From Streptomyces griseus (GTDB lineage Bacteria; Bacteroidota; Bacteroidia; Chitinophagales; Chitinophagaceae): DNA of 31,394 nt. The stretch covers positions 1-31,394 of the forward strand of contig CALPIT020000002.1 of NCBI GenBank assembly GCA_943323705.2, in the 5' to 3' direction. Positions 1 to 8,399 of the stretch are shown here, in pieces. Position numbers and translations under genes: made by a program. Numbering within the stretch: position 1 is the first letter of the stretch; each line of letters opens with the position of its first letter. Below the pieces are notes generated by a model, which was not told the origin of the DNA, did no database searches, and worked only from the letters and a program-made list of their open reading frames with translations.

Positions 1-1185
1 CCCAAAGGCTTTTTTCTCAAATACAATTTTCAAAATCGAAAATTTCACTATCAATCGTTTAGCCATTTCAGTTATAGTAGCAGCATCGGGGATGTAGAAA
101 CTGCTAAAATCAAGACCAAAGACGTTTTATCTGCATCTGTTGAAAGACAATTGCTAGCAGATGCACCCATTGGTGTGTTTTTGAGTGGTGGAATTGATTC
201 CAGCATCATAGCTAGTCTGGCTTCGAAATATCAAAAAGAAAAACTAAATACTTTATCGATTTATTTTAATGAAGAAGCGTATTCTGAAAAAAAATATCAG
301 GATATATTAATTCAGCATCTCCAATGCAATCATCATCAATTGTTATTGGATCAACAGTCTTTTGAGGCTGCTTTACCTCAAATATTCGCAGCTATGGACT
401 TGCCTAGTTGTGACGGCATTAATACTTGGTTCATTTCTAAATTTGCTGCCGAAAATGGCTTAAAAGCCGTTCTTTCAGGTGTCGGTGGAGATGAATTATA
501 TGGTGGATATCCATCTTTCTCAAGGTTTAATAAGGCTAAATTATTGCAACAGCTGCCTGATTTTATAAAAACTATTTCTAAAAATAGTTCGTCGAAAAGA
601 TTAAGCCGATTGTCGTATTTGAAGCTTGATGGCATAAAAGGTATTTATCTCTTTTTACGCGGTCATTTTACTCCGGTTGACATTGCCAACTATTTAGATA
701 CTTATGAAAAGGATGTTTGGACTATTTTAGAAGAAATGCCTTCAATCATAGATACAGAAGGCATCGACGATAAAAATATGGCAGGATGGATGGAGTTTAA
801 CATGTACATGCAAAATCAATTGCTCAGAGATTCGGATGTGATGAGCATGAACCATGGCGTAGAAATCAGAGTGCCATTTCTTGATGATAACAATATCAGA
901 ACTGCCAACAGAATAAGCAGCGAAATTAAATATGCAGGGAAATTACCCAAGCAATTTCTTATTGATACATTTATAGATGACATCCCTCAGGAAATTTGGA
1001 ATCGTCCAAAAATGGGATTCAGTTTTCCTTTTGCACAATGGCTTACGGATAGCAATTTTGTAAAAGAAACTATGTTGAATGGAAATAAGCAGTCAAAGAA
1101 TATCTATGATAAATTCATGAATGGCAAACTTCATTGGTCCCAATTGATGCTTTTATTATTGCTTAATCATCGTAACAAAAGTTAG
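1..1185 (+). CDS. asnB: Asparagine synthase-type amidotransferase, C-terminal part (5' end outside window)
   Basis: The reading frame is open from base 1, so the gene is cut by the window edge and the N-terminal glutaminase domain is not visible. What remains is the ATP-pyrophosphatase (synthetase) domain. The PP-loop SGGIDSS lies at visible codons 62-68, preceded by LADAPIGVFL, which is typical of AsnB. GVGGDELYGGYP and the late EIRVPFLDD and RPKMGFSFP segments are also family hallmarks. AsnB proteins activate a carboxylate with ATP and transfer ammonia from glutamine. Copies inside glycan loci are often thought to amidate sugar acids rather than make free asparagine; that role here is inference from context. 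A TTG at 151 could be mistaken for the start, but the protein clearly continues upstream. The next gene starts 18 bases after the stop. Confidence 0.93.
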   Translation, partial: PKGFFLKYNFQNRKFHYQSFSHFSYSSSIGDVETAKIKTKDVLSASVERQLLADAPIGVFLSGGIDSSIIASLASKYQKEKLNTLSIYFNEEAYSEKKYQDILIQHLQCNHHQLLLDQQSFEAALPQIFAAMDLPSCDGINTWFISKFAAENGLKAVLSGVGGDELYGGYPSFSRFNKAKLLQQLPDFIKTISKNSSSKRLSRLSYLKLDGIKGIYLFLRGHFTPVDIANYLDTYEKDVWTILEEMPSIIDTEGIDDKNMAGWMEFNMYMQNQLLRDSDVMSMNHGVEIRVPFLDDNNIRTANRISSEIKYAGKLPKQFLIDTFIDDIPQEIWNRPKMGFSFPFAQWLTDSNFVKETMLNGNKQSKNIYDKFMNGKLHWSQLMLLLLLNHRNKS

Positions 1186-1203
1186 CAAAGCATATTTTCA
1201 ATC

Positions 1204-2337
1204 TTGAAAAACAAAAACATTTTATTTCTTACCCTTAAGGTTTTTTCTGCTACAGGCGGAATCGAAAAAGTATGCAGGGTAGCAGGAAAGGTTTTTCATG
1301 AATGGTCTGTGGTTAACAATACCAAAGTGCATGTTCATTCTATGTACGATTGTCAGCATGATGCAGATGAAAATCAATACTTCCCTTCAGAAATATTTAA
1401 AGGATTTAAAACAAAAAAAATCGACTTCATTTTTTCTTCGGTTAGGGCAGCATCAAAGTATGATGTAATTGTGTTAAGCCATATCAATTTACTTTTAATC
1501 GGCTGGTTGATTAAATTGTTATATCCTCAAAAAAAAATAATACTATTTGCTCATGGCATTGAAATCTGGGGGAAATTACCCAAGCAAAAAAGCATGATGA
1601 TTAAATGTTGTGATGCCATTATTTCAGTTAGCCGATTTACATCACAAAAAATCCGGAAGGTTCATCATATAAGTGCTGAGAAATCTTTCGTTTTGAATAA
1701 TTGTCTGGATCCCTTTATGCCACTCGGTAAAGAGTTTATAGGCAAAACAGATTTACGACACCGCTATGGCTATAAGCCAGAGGATAAAATATTATTTACA
1801 TTAACAAGGTTGTCATCTAAAGAGCGATATAAAGGATATGATAAAGTATTGCAAGCAATGGTTAACGTAAAAAAACACCATCCTAAAATAAAATATCTTA
1901 TCGCTGGAAGCTATGATGAAAAAGAGAAAACTTATATCAATGAATTGGCTAAAAAATTAGAATTAAGTGACTCCTTGATTTTAGCGGGATTTATCCCTGA
2001 TGAAGAATTAGTGGCCCATTTTTCATTTGCTGACGTTTATATAATGCCGAGCATGAAAGAAGGTTTTGGTATTGTTTTCATTGAAGCGATGTATTATGGT
2101 TTGCCTGTTATTGCAGGAAACAAAGATGGTTCTGTGGATGCTTTGGCTGAAGGTAAATTGGGTATTTTAGTAGATCCTGAAGATGTCAAAGCAATAGAGT
2201 TGGCTATTGTTCAAGTATTGAAAAATCCTTCGTCGAACAGACCTAACAGAAACTTATTATTGACTAATTTTAGCTATGAATCGTACAAACGCAATTTTGA
2301 AAATATATTTGCAACGCATTTCACTAACATAATATGA
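1204..2337 (+). CDS. GT4 family glycosyltransferase
   Basis: A 377-residue retaining glycosyltransferase of the GT-B fold, expected to be cytoplasmic and to use a nucleotide sugar. The N-terminal acceptor domain begins ILFLTLKVFSATGGIEKV, with the glycine-rich turn (TGGIEK) usual in GT4. The C-terminal donor domain carries the EX7E motif (E286 and E294 in SMKEGFGIVFIEAM), followed by GLPVIAGNKDGS. The start is TTG at 1204; the next in-frame ATG lies about 46 residues in, beyond the conserved first strand, so TTG is needed. The last four bases overlap the ATG of the ABC permease gene (ATGA), implying translational coupling to the exporter. The sugar specificity cannot be read from the sequence. 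Confidence 0.92.
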   Translation: MKNKNILFLTLKVFSATGGIEKVCRVAGKVFHEWSVVNNTKVHVHSMYDCQHDADENQYFPSEIFKGFKTKKIDFIFSSVRAASKYDVIVLSHINLLLIGWLIKLLYPQKKIILFAHGIEIWGKLPKQKSMMIKCCDAIISVSRFTSQKIRKVHHISAEKSFVLNNCLDPFMPLGKEFIGKTDLRHRYGYKPEDKILFTLTRLSSKERYKGYDKVLQAMVNVKKHHPKIKYLIAGSYDEKEKTYINELAKKLELSDSLILAGFIPDEELVAHFSFADVYIMPSMKEGFGIVFIEAMYYGLPVIAGNKDGSVDALAEGKLGILVDPEDVKAIELAIVQVLKNPSSNRPNRNLLLTNFSYESYKRNFENIFATHFTNII

Positions 2338-3209
2338 ATAACAAAACAGCAGAAATAAACGAACAAGAAGACCAATGGGATTTGGTTATTGAACCCCGGG
2401 AGAAATTATTTCAGTTGAATTTATCTGAAGTATGGAAATACAGGGATTTGATCATGTTATTTGTAAAAAGAGATTTTGTGGCACAGTATAAACAAACTAT
2501 CCTGGGGCCAGTATGGCATGTAATTCAGCCCGTTTTTACCACTATCGTTTTTTTATTGATTTTCGGAAAGATTGCCAACATCCCAACTGATGGTATTACG
2601 CCCGCACTTTTTTTTATGAGTGGAATCACGATTTGGAATTATTTCAGCTCCTGCCTTACCTCAACTTCAGCCACATTTGTTGCGAATGCCGGGATTTTTG
2701 GAAAAGTATATTTCCCAAGATTGGTTATTCCAATAAGCACAGTAATCAGCAATATGATAAAATTTGGAATACAGTTTTTATTGCTTGTTGCTCTTATGTT
2801 TTGGTATGCTTTTAAAGGCAATGGCTTTGCATTGACATACAATATGCTATTAATTCCTGTTCTTGTTTTATTGATGGCTTTATTAGGACTTGGACTAGGC
2901 ATCATTATTTCATCACTTACTACCAAGTATCGCGATTTCACTGTACTCATCGGATTCGCCGTTCAACTATTAATGTACGCGACACCAGTTGCCTATCCAT
3001 TATCATTTTTAAAAAATAAATCTTATGCTTCATGGATTGAATGGAATCCGCTTTCACCAATTTTAGAAGGATTTCGCCATTCATTGTTTAATAGTGGCAA
3101 CTTTCAATTACATAATTTGATTTATAGTGTGATAGTAACAATTTCTTTGCTTATTTTAGGATTATTTATGTTCAGTAAGGTGGAGAGGAATTTCATGGAT
3201 ACTGTGTAA
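2334..3209 (+). CDS. wzm: Polysaccharide ABC exporter permease (Wzm)
   Basis: A 291-residue ABC-2 type permease. A hydrophilic N-terminus of about 40 residues leads into the family motif around residues 46-61 (RDFVAQYKQTILGPVW), then about six hydrophobic helices near 64-80, 92-110, 142-162, 170-192, 204-222 and 264-281. Length and layout match Wzm/TagG permeases, which export lipid-linked O-antigen, teichoic-acid-like or capsular glycans across the inner membrane. The start ATG overlaps the stop of the preceding glycosyltransferase. The matching ATPase gene begins 32 bases downstream, so the two form the usual permease/ATPase pair. Confidence 0.95.
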   Translation: MNNKTAEINEQEDQWDLVIEPREKLFQLNLSEVWKYRDLIMLFVKRDFVAQYKQTILGPVWHVIQPVFTTIVFLLIFGKIANIPTDGITPALFFMSGITIWNYFSSCLTSTSATFVANAGIFGKVYFPRLVIPISTVISNMIKFGIQFLLLVALMFWYAFKGNGFALTYNMLLIPVLVLLMALLGLGLGIIISSLTTKYRDFTVLIGFAVQLLMYATPVAYPLSFLKNKSYASWIEWNPLSPILEGFRHSLFNSGNFQLHNLIYSVIVTISLLILGLFMFSKVERNFMDTV

Positions 3210-3241
3210 TAAATATTCACTTTTAATTCATTAAAAATATT

Positions 3242-4495
3242 ATGTCAATAATAATAAAGGTTAGTAATATTTCAAAACAGTATAGGTTGGGGCAGGTAAG
3301 CACTGGATCATTATTTCATGATATCAATAGGATATGGCATAAGCTGAAAGGAAAAGAAGATCCTTACTTGAAATTAGGTGAAGCGAATGACAGAACAAAA
3401 AAAGCAGACAATGATTATGTATGGGCTTTAAAGAATATCAACTTTGAAATAAAACAAGGAGATGTTGTGGGTATTATTGGGAGAAATGGAGCAGGAAAAA
3501 GTACTTTGCTCAAAATATTAAGTCGTACAACAGCCCCAACAACAGGTAAGATAAAAATCAAAGGAAGAGTGGCTTCTTTATTAGAAGTAGGTACCGGTTT
3601 TCACCCTGAACTTAGCGGAAGAGATAATATTTATTTGAATGGAGCCATTCTTGGTATGAGGAAAAAAGAAATTCAAAAGAAATTCGATGAAATTGTTGAT
3701 TTTGCGGGAGTTGAGCGATATATTGATACACCAGTGAAAAGATACAGCAGCGGAATGTATGTTCGTTTAGCCTTTGCCGTTGCAGCGCATCTTGAACCTG
3801 AAATACTTATTGTTGACGAAGTACTTGCAGTAGGAGATGCGGAGTTTCAAAAAAAATGTTTGGGAAAAATGAAACAAGTTAGCGACAAAGAGGGGAGAAC
3901 AGTTTTGTTTGTTAGTCACAACATGGCAGCTGTAGCAAAACTTTGTAATCGAGGTTTAATTTTAAACAACGGACAATTTTTATTTGATGGAGATATCAAT
4001 GATGCAGTAAATAGCTATATGAAAGAAGGGGTGATTAACTCATTAGAGTACATTGCAAATCAAAATCAATCAAAAAATCATATTTCTCAAGTTAAGATTC
4101 TGCTTGATAATGAGAATAAATTTAAAGCTTTTTCTTTCGATAATACGATACAAGTTGAAATAAAAATTCATCATCCCTATCAGGTATCAAAAACTAATGT
4201 AGGGATAGCTGTTTTAGATAAATGGCATCAGAAAATTTTTACAGATACAATGGAGTTGTCATTTAAACAGTCAAATGAACAATTTACTACATTGAAAGTA
4301 ACTATACCAGCAAGAGTTTTACTCGCAGGTATTTATTATTTAGATGTGGCATTGTTCGTCCCCCGACTAAACAACTTTGATTATGTTACAGATGCTTGTT
4401 CTTTTGAAATTCAAGACCTTTATTCTGAGTTTTCAATTTTCAATGGTACTGAAATAGGAAATGTAATGGTAAAATGTAATTGGCAAATTCAATAG
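3242..4495 (+). CDS. wzt: Polysaccharide ABC exporter ATPase with C-terminal glycan-binding domain (Wzt)
   Basis: A 417-residue ATPase. The nucleotide-binding domain shows Walker A GRNGAGKST (80-88), the signature beginning YSSGMYVRL at 168, Walker B ILIVDE (188-193) and the switch histidine in LFVSHN. After about residue 255 there is an extra domain of roughly 150 residues, predicted beta-rich (for example KVTIPARVLLAGIYYLDVAL). This is the place and size of the Wzt C-terminal domain, which in O9a-type systems recognises the terminal modification of the finished chain. That suggests export of a capped glycan here. The methyltransferase and acyltransferase genes next door could supply such a cap (inference). 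It powers the Wzm permease encoded immediately upstream. Confidence 0.95.
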   Translation: MSIIIKVSNISKQYRLGQVSTGSLFHDINRIWHKLKGKEDPYLKLGEANDRTKKADNDYVWALKNINFEIKQGDVVGIIGRNGAGKSTLLKILSRTTAPTTGKIKIKGRVASLLEVGTGFHPELSGRDNIYLNGAILGMRKKEIQKKFDEIVDFAGVERYIDTPVKRYSSGMYVRLAFAVAAHLEPEILIVDEVLAVGDAEFQKKCLGKMKQVSDKEGRTVLFVSHNMAAVAKLCNRGLILNNGQFLFDGDINDAVNSYMKEGVINSLEYIANQNQSKNHISQVKILLDNENKFKAFSFDNTIQVEIKIHHPYQVSKTNVGIAVLDKWHQKIFTDTMELSFKQSNEQFTTLKVTIPARVLLAGIYYLDVALFVPRLNNFDYVTDACSFEIQDLYSEFSIFNGTEIGNVMVKCNWQIQ

Positions 4496-4496
4496 T

Positions 4497-5069
4497 ATGT
4501 TAAGAAGACTTCAAAAAAAAGTTAGACATATAATATTAGATTATTCATCTAAGAAACTTATAAAAAATTTAGCTGCAAAAAGAATCAGCCTAGGTAAAAA
4601 TTATTTTTTACATGATACAGCAATTTTGGATACAGATACGAAAGGTGTTATAGTGATTGGAGACTATACTGAATTATTGCAAGGTGTATCTTTAATGACT
4701 TATGGAGGAAGTATACGAATAGGAGATAACTGCAACATTAATCCATATACAGTGATATATGGTCATGGATCAGGAACGATAATTGGTAATAATGTTCTGA
4801 TTGCCGCTCATTGTGTGATTATTCCTGCTAATCATATTTTCAGTACTCCTGAAATCCCAATTCGGATGCAGGGATTAGATAGCAATGGGATTGTTATTGA
4901 AGATGACGTTTGGCTAGGTGCAGGAGTTAAAGTGCTAAATGGTGTGAGAATTGGACGCGGATCAATTATTGCTGCAGGGGCGGTTGTTACCAAGTCGGTG
5001 CAGCCTTATTCCATCATGGCTGGTGTACCAGCAATAAAAATACGCAGTAGAAAAAAAATAGACAATTAA
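4497..5069 (+). CDS. Hexapeptide-repeat (LbH) O-acyltransferase
   Basis: A 190-residue protein of the left-handed beta-helix acyltransferase class (WbbJ/CatB/maltose O-acetyltransferase group). Imperfect hexapeptides run through VIGDYTELLQ, IRIGDNCNIN, TIIGNNVLIA, IVIEDDVWLG, VRIGRGSIIA and the end-cap AGAVVTKSV...AGVPA. The likely catalytic histidine is in the loop after NVLIAAHCVII or in the PANHIF segment. Such enzymes trimerise in the cytoplasm and usually transfer acetyl from acetyl-CoA to a sugar hydroxyl or amine. It begins one base after the wzt stop, so it belongs to the same transcript. Acetyl as the acyl group is the default, not proven. Confidence 0.9.
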   Translation: MLRRLQKKVRHIILDYSSKKLIKNLAAKRISLGKNYFLHDTAILDTDTKGVIVIGDYTELLQGVSLMTYGGSIRIGDNCNINPYTVIYGHGSGTIIGNNVLIAAHCVIIPANHIFSTPEIPIRMQGLDSNGIVIEDDVWLGAGVKVLNGVRIGRGSIIAAGAVVTKSVQPYSIMAGVPAIKIRSRKKIDN

Positions 5070-5077
5070 TAATTTCA

Positions 5078-5971
5078 ATGAAGCATAGTTTAAGAAAAGC
5101 GATATCACTGTTCTCATATTACAACAGGGTTTATTTGATTATTGGGATTTTATTGAATAAGTTGAGAATTTCAAAATTACTTGCACTTAAACCCTTATTT
5201 CAACTATGCAATCAATATGTACGTATAATAGAATCTAACGTTGAGTTGGTAAGGTTTCGTAGGGGTATTTTGATTGCCAACTATTCGATTCAAGGAAAAA
5301 AATTCTGCTTTGGGATTCGAGAATTTACAAGCGATATAAATGTTTTTGAAACCGTTATATTGCAAGATGAATATGAAATTGCAATAAAACACTTTTCACA
5401 GCAAAAAAAACAACCTTCTTTAATAATAGACGCAGGGGCAAATGTGGGTTTTACAACTATCTTGTTTCATGCGTATTTCCCGAATGCAAAAATAGCTGTT
5501 ATTGAGCCCAATGGAGAGAATTTAGTACAATTACAATTTAACATGAATCTGAATCAAATACAACAAGTTGAGATTTTCTCAAACGCATTATGGGTGCATA
5601 AAGATAGTCTTGAAATGCATAATAATTTCAGAGACGGGAAACATTGGTCAGTATCAGTTCAGCCGTTATCTTCAGTTAATTTAAATTCCTTAGATGTTGT
5701 TGATGGAGTCACCTTGGAAGATGTGTGGGAAAGGATGGGCAAACAGCCAATTGATCTTTTGAAAATGGACATTGAAGGAGCTGAACGTTTTTTGTTTGAA
5801 AGTGAAAATTTCTGTCATGTTATGCAGGGGATAGTGAAAAATATCGTAATAGAAATTCATGATGAATACGATGTTCGCCCAATAATTTACCAACAAATGA
5901 AAAAAAACGGGTATTTTCATCTTGAGTCCATCAATGTTGATTTTTTTTTCAAACCTGAGTATTCTGCTTAA
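5078..5971 (+). CDS. FkbM family SAM-dependent methyltransferase (first of three)
   Basis: A 297-residue class I methyltransferase of the FkbM type. The N-terminal 110 residues are variable. The SAM-binding motif I is IIDAGANVGF (116-125), followed by the acidic ribose-binding position in AVIEPNGEN, and the FkbM hallmark LLKMDIEGAE lies near residue 230. FkbM enzymes generally O-methylate sugar hydroxyls, and similar genes are common in surface-glycan loci. It lies 8 bases after the acyltransferase gene and close to wzt, so a chain-modifying or chain-capping role is plausible (inference). A run of nine T at 5941-5949 falls near its 3' end. Confidence 0.9.
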   Translation: MKHSLRKAISLFSYYNRVYLIIGILLNKLRISKLLALKPLFQLCNQYVRIIESNVELVRFRRGILIANYSIQGKKFCFGIREFTSDINVFETVILQDEYEIAIKHFSQQKKQPSLIIDAGANVGFTTILFHAYFPNAKIAVIEPNGENLVQLQFNMNLNQIQQVEIFSNALWVHKDSLEMHNNFRDGKHWSVSVQPLSSVNLNSLDVVDGVTLEDVWERMGKQPIDLLKMDIEGAERFLFESENFCHVMQGIVKNIVIEIHDEYDVRPIIYQQMKKNGYFHLESINVDFFFKPEYSA

Positions 5972-5985
5972 TTTAATTTTAATTT

Positions 5986-6804
5986 ATGAGATTTAGCATA
6001 GTTTGTACTAATTTCAACAAAGCACCTTATTTGGAGGAGTGTTTGAAAAGCATCTTGTTGCAAGAATTTGATGATTATGAATTGATTTTAATTGATGATT
6101 GCAGTACCGATGGTTCACTTGTAATATTACAGAGATTTGCAAACTTACTAGGTGACAAATGCCGGTTGCTTGTACATGATGTAAACCAGGGTATGGCTGC
6201 CAGTTATAATAAAGCTTTTGCACTTGCTTCAGGTGAGATTCTCTGTTTGATTGACAGTGATGATTGCTGGTATGCAGGGAAATTAAGGGCTGTTGATATA
6301 TATTTTCGTGATAACCCCGATACTGTCATGTTGCAACATCCGTTGCAGATAATAGATCAGTTCACACCTACTAAGGAGCGTTATCGTCCATGGTTACTAA
6401 CTGGCGACATTCTACAATTTGCAATAACAACAGGAGAAATTCCTCTTTTCGTAGCCACTACCGGGCTTAGTTTTTGTTTAAAATCGATACGAAGGGTGCT
6501 TCCCATTCCTTTAAATTTTCATAACAATGGAGAAGCTTTTCTTACTCGTACTGTTATTTGCTATGGACAAACTGGCGCGCTGACCCAAGTACTTGGGGGA
6601 TATCGCCGAACTGGTACTAATGTTGTTTTTGGAAATGAATCCTGGGATGCTAAACATTATGTGGAAAATATATTGAAGCCGGAATTAAATAGGTTTTATA
6701 CTGAAAACGGAATCAATCTTCATTTTCCACCTGTCATTCCAATAAATAAACCTTCATTAATCTCAAGGTTGAAAGGGTACCTTGTTAAATCTTTAAGGTT
6801 CTAA
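5986..6804 (+). CDS. GT2 family glycosyltransferase
   Basis: A 272-residue GT-A fold inverting glycosyltransferase. The first strand and nucleotide-binding start is FSIVCTNFNKAPYLEECL, followed by LILIDDCSTDGS and the metal-binding DXD-type motif IDSDD (89-93). The N-terminal about 100 residues are highly conserved in type; the C-terminal part, which sets the acceptor, is not recognisable. No membrane helices are visible, so it should act on the cytoplasmic side of the inner membrane on a lipid-linked intermediate. It is the last gene before the CMP-sugar-like cassette and is separated from it by 45 bases, one of the larger gaps in this part of the locus. Confidence 0.92.
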   Translation: MRFSIVCTNFNKAPYLEECLKSILLQEFDDYELILIDDCSTDGSLVILQRFANLLGDKCRLLVHDVNQGMAASYNKAFALASGEILCLIDSDDCWYAGKLRAVDIYFRDNPDTVMLQHPLQIIDQFTPTKERYRPWLLTGDILQFAITTGEIPLFVATTGLSFCLKSIRRVLPIPLNFHNNGEAFLTRTVICYGQTGALTQVLGGYRRTGTNVVFGNESWDAKHYVENILKPELNRFYTENGINLHFPPVIPINKPSLISRLKGYLVKSLRF

Positions 6805-6849
6805 AAAACAAATATTGAATTTATTGTATAACTTACTTTTTGATTACTT

Positions 6850-8397
6850 ATGAATATAAAAATTCTGGATTGCACCATCCGAGATGGCGGTTATTATAAC
6901 GAATGGGATTTCTCTCAAAGTCTTATAAATTCATATTTGGAGGCAGTTGAGCGCTTGCCTGTGGATTATTTCGAAATAGGTTATCGTTCAATACTTCAGT
7001 CGTCATATCATGGAAAATATTTTTACTCGCCTGTTTTTGAACTTGAACGGATTCAATCAATTACTAGTAAAAAAATGGTAATCATGATCAATCTGAAAGA
7101 CACAAGAGAGTCTGACTTAGAGTCATTATTGGGGTTATGTAAAAGATTGATTACCATGGTTCGCATCGCATTTGATCCTACTCAATTACAAAAAGCCATT
7201 TCACTTGCATTGACAATCAAATCCATGGGTTTTGAAGTTGGATTCAATATGATGTATATGACCAACTGGAAGAATGATTCTAAGGTATACAAACAATTAC
7301 AGGAAGCAAACGGAGTTGTGGATTACATTTATATGGTCGATAGTTATGGAGGTGTTTTTCCAAAGGATATAGCGGAAACTATGTCAATTCTAAAACAGAA
7401 CACAAATATTCCGATTGGTTTTCACGGACATAATAACCTCGAACTAGCTCTAGTTAATACCCTCACAGCTATTGAACATGGTGCTATTCTAATCGATTCA
7501 ACATTTACTGGAATGGGCAGGGGAGCTGGTAATCTCAAAACAGAATTACTCTTAACTGTTCTCAATCACCAGAAGAATCTGGATGTTGATTTTAATGTAC
7601 TTGGTGCTGTCGTCTACCAGTTCAGTGAATTGCAAAAGAAATACGGCTGGGGTACTAGCCTTCCTTATATGTTTTCTGGGGTTAACAGTTTGCCACAGAA
7701 AGATGTTATGGAATGGGTGACTAAGCGATACTACTCCTTTAATAGCATCATCCGAACTTTGCAAAATAAAAAGAATGCAATAGCCGATAATCAGCAGCTT
7801 CAAACTTTTTCTCCTCAGCAACAGTTCCGCAAAGCAGTTATAGTAGGAGGTGGACCAAATGCATCTCTACATGCTTCGTCTGTTTTGGAATATTTGGGCC
7901 TGAGAAAAGATATCTGTTTGATTCACGCCAGTTCAAAAAATGCCGGATTTTATCATAGTGCATTTCAATCCGCATTCTTCTGTTTGGTAGGTAATGAAGG
8001 CCATCGTCTTGAAAATGTTTTCAATCAAGAACTTAATGATTTCATAGGTCAATGCATATTGCCTCCTTATCCACGAAAAATGGGCACATATGTTCCTACT
8101 GCAGTAAAAAACAGGTCTTATGAATTGCCAGATATTATTTTCACAAAACTGATAAATGATTCGCATACAGTATTGGCACTTCAAACAGCAATACAGTTGG
8201 GAGCAATAGAAGTAGAATTAGTTGGCTATGATGGTTATCAAGAAGGAGTAATTTCACAGATAGAAAAATCACTTTATGATGAGAATGACCTGATTTTTGC
8301 AGATTTCAAGAAATATACAGGTATTCAATTGAAATCATTAACCAATACAAATTACAAAAACCTATTGATAGAACCTGTTTTTTCAAAAATACAATAA
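6850..8397 (+). CDS. DRE-TIM metal-dependent aldolase (4-hydroxy-2-oxovalerate aldolase-like) fused to a DUF115/GT42-like C-terminal domain
   Basis: A 515-residue two-domain protein. Residues 1 to about 300 form an HMGL/DRE-TIM barrel. The opening DCTIRDGG (7-14) supplies the catalytic Arg11 and metal ligand Asp12, and FHGHNN supplies metal ligands His192 and His194, at nearly the spacing known from DmpG/BphI. Those enzymes cleave or form a bond between pyruvate enolate and an aldehyde. No acetaldehyde dehydrogenase partner is present, so a catabolic role is unlikely. Residues 328-515 form a separate domain beginning AVIVGGGPNASLH (329-341) and containing HTVLALQTAIQLGAIEVELV (439-458) then GYDGY. 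This resembles the NGPSL...helix...GxD plan of DUF115 and GT42 proteins (my comparison by eye). A role in making a 2-keto-3-deoxy acid sugar is inferred from the three genes that follow. Confidence 0.82.
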   Translation: MNIKILDCTIRDGGYYNEWDFSQSLINSYLEAVERLPVDYFEIGYRSILQSSYHGKYFYSPVFELERIQSITSKKMVIMINLKDTRESDLESLLGLCKRLITMVRIAFDPTQLQKAISLALTIKSMGFEVGFNMMYMTNWKNDSKVYKQLQEANGVVDYIYMVDSYGGVFPKDIAETMSILKQNTNIPIGFHGHNNLELALVNTLTAIEHGAILIDSTFTGMGRGAGNLKTELLLTVLNHQKNLDVDFNVLGAVVYQFSELQKKYGWGTSLPYMFSGVNSLPQKDVMEWVTKRYYSFNSIIRTLQNKKNAIADNQQLQTFSPQQQFRKAVIVGGGPNASLHASSVLEYLGLRKDICLIHASSKNAGFYHSAFQSAFFCLVGNEGHRLENVFNQELNDFIGQCILPPYPRKMGTYVPTAVKNRSYELPDIIFTKLINDSHTVLALQTAIQLGAIEVELVGYDGYQEGVISQIEKSLYDENDLIFADFKKYTGIQLKSLTNTNYKNLLIEPVFSKIQ

Positions 8398-8399
8398 AA

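Noticed and set aside
378..635. Minus-strand open frame opposite the AsnB gene, and the many similar frames opposite or within other genes (for example 2639-2950, 15433-15774, 16398-16838)
   Set aside because: They lie wholly or almost wholly inside well-supported genes on the other strand or frame, have no recognisable motifs, and show the composition expected of shadows.
3221..3236. Small AT-only inverted repeat TTTTAA-ttca-TTAAAA between wzm and wzt
   Set aside because: Six base pairs of A and T only, expected often by chance at this base composition; not reported as a terminator because wzm and wzt must be co-expressed.
6830..6849. Promoter-like TACTTTTTG just before the aldolase gene
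   Set aside because: It has one T too many for the TAnnTTTG box and lacks a clear TTTG at -33; the gene is readily explained by read-through from upstream.
6850..8397. Reading the aldolase as a catabolic 4-hydroxy-2-oxovalerate aldolase or as an isopropylmalate or homocitrate synthase
   Set aside because: No acetaldehyde dehydrogenase partner, no leucine or lysine pathway neighbours, a foreign C-terminal domain, and all neighbours concern CMP-sugar and glycan synthesis.
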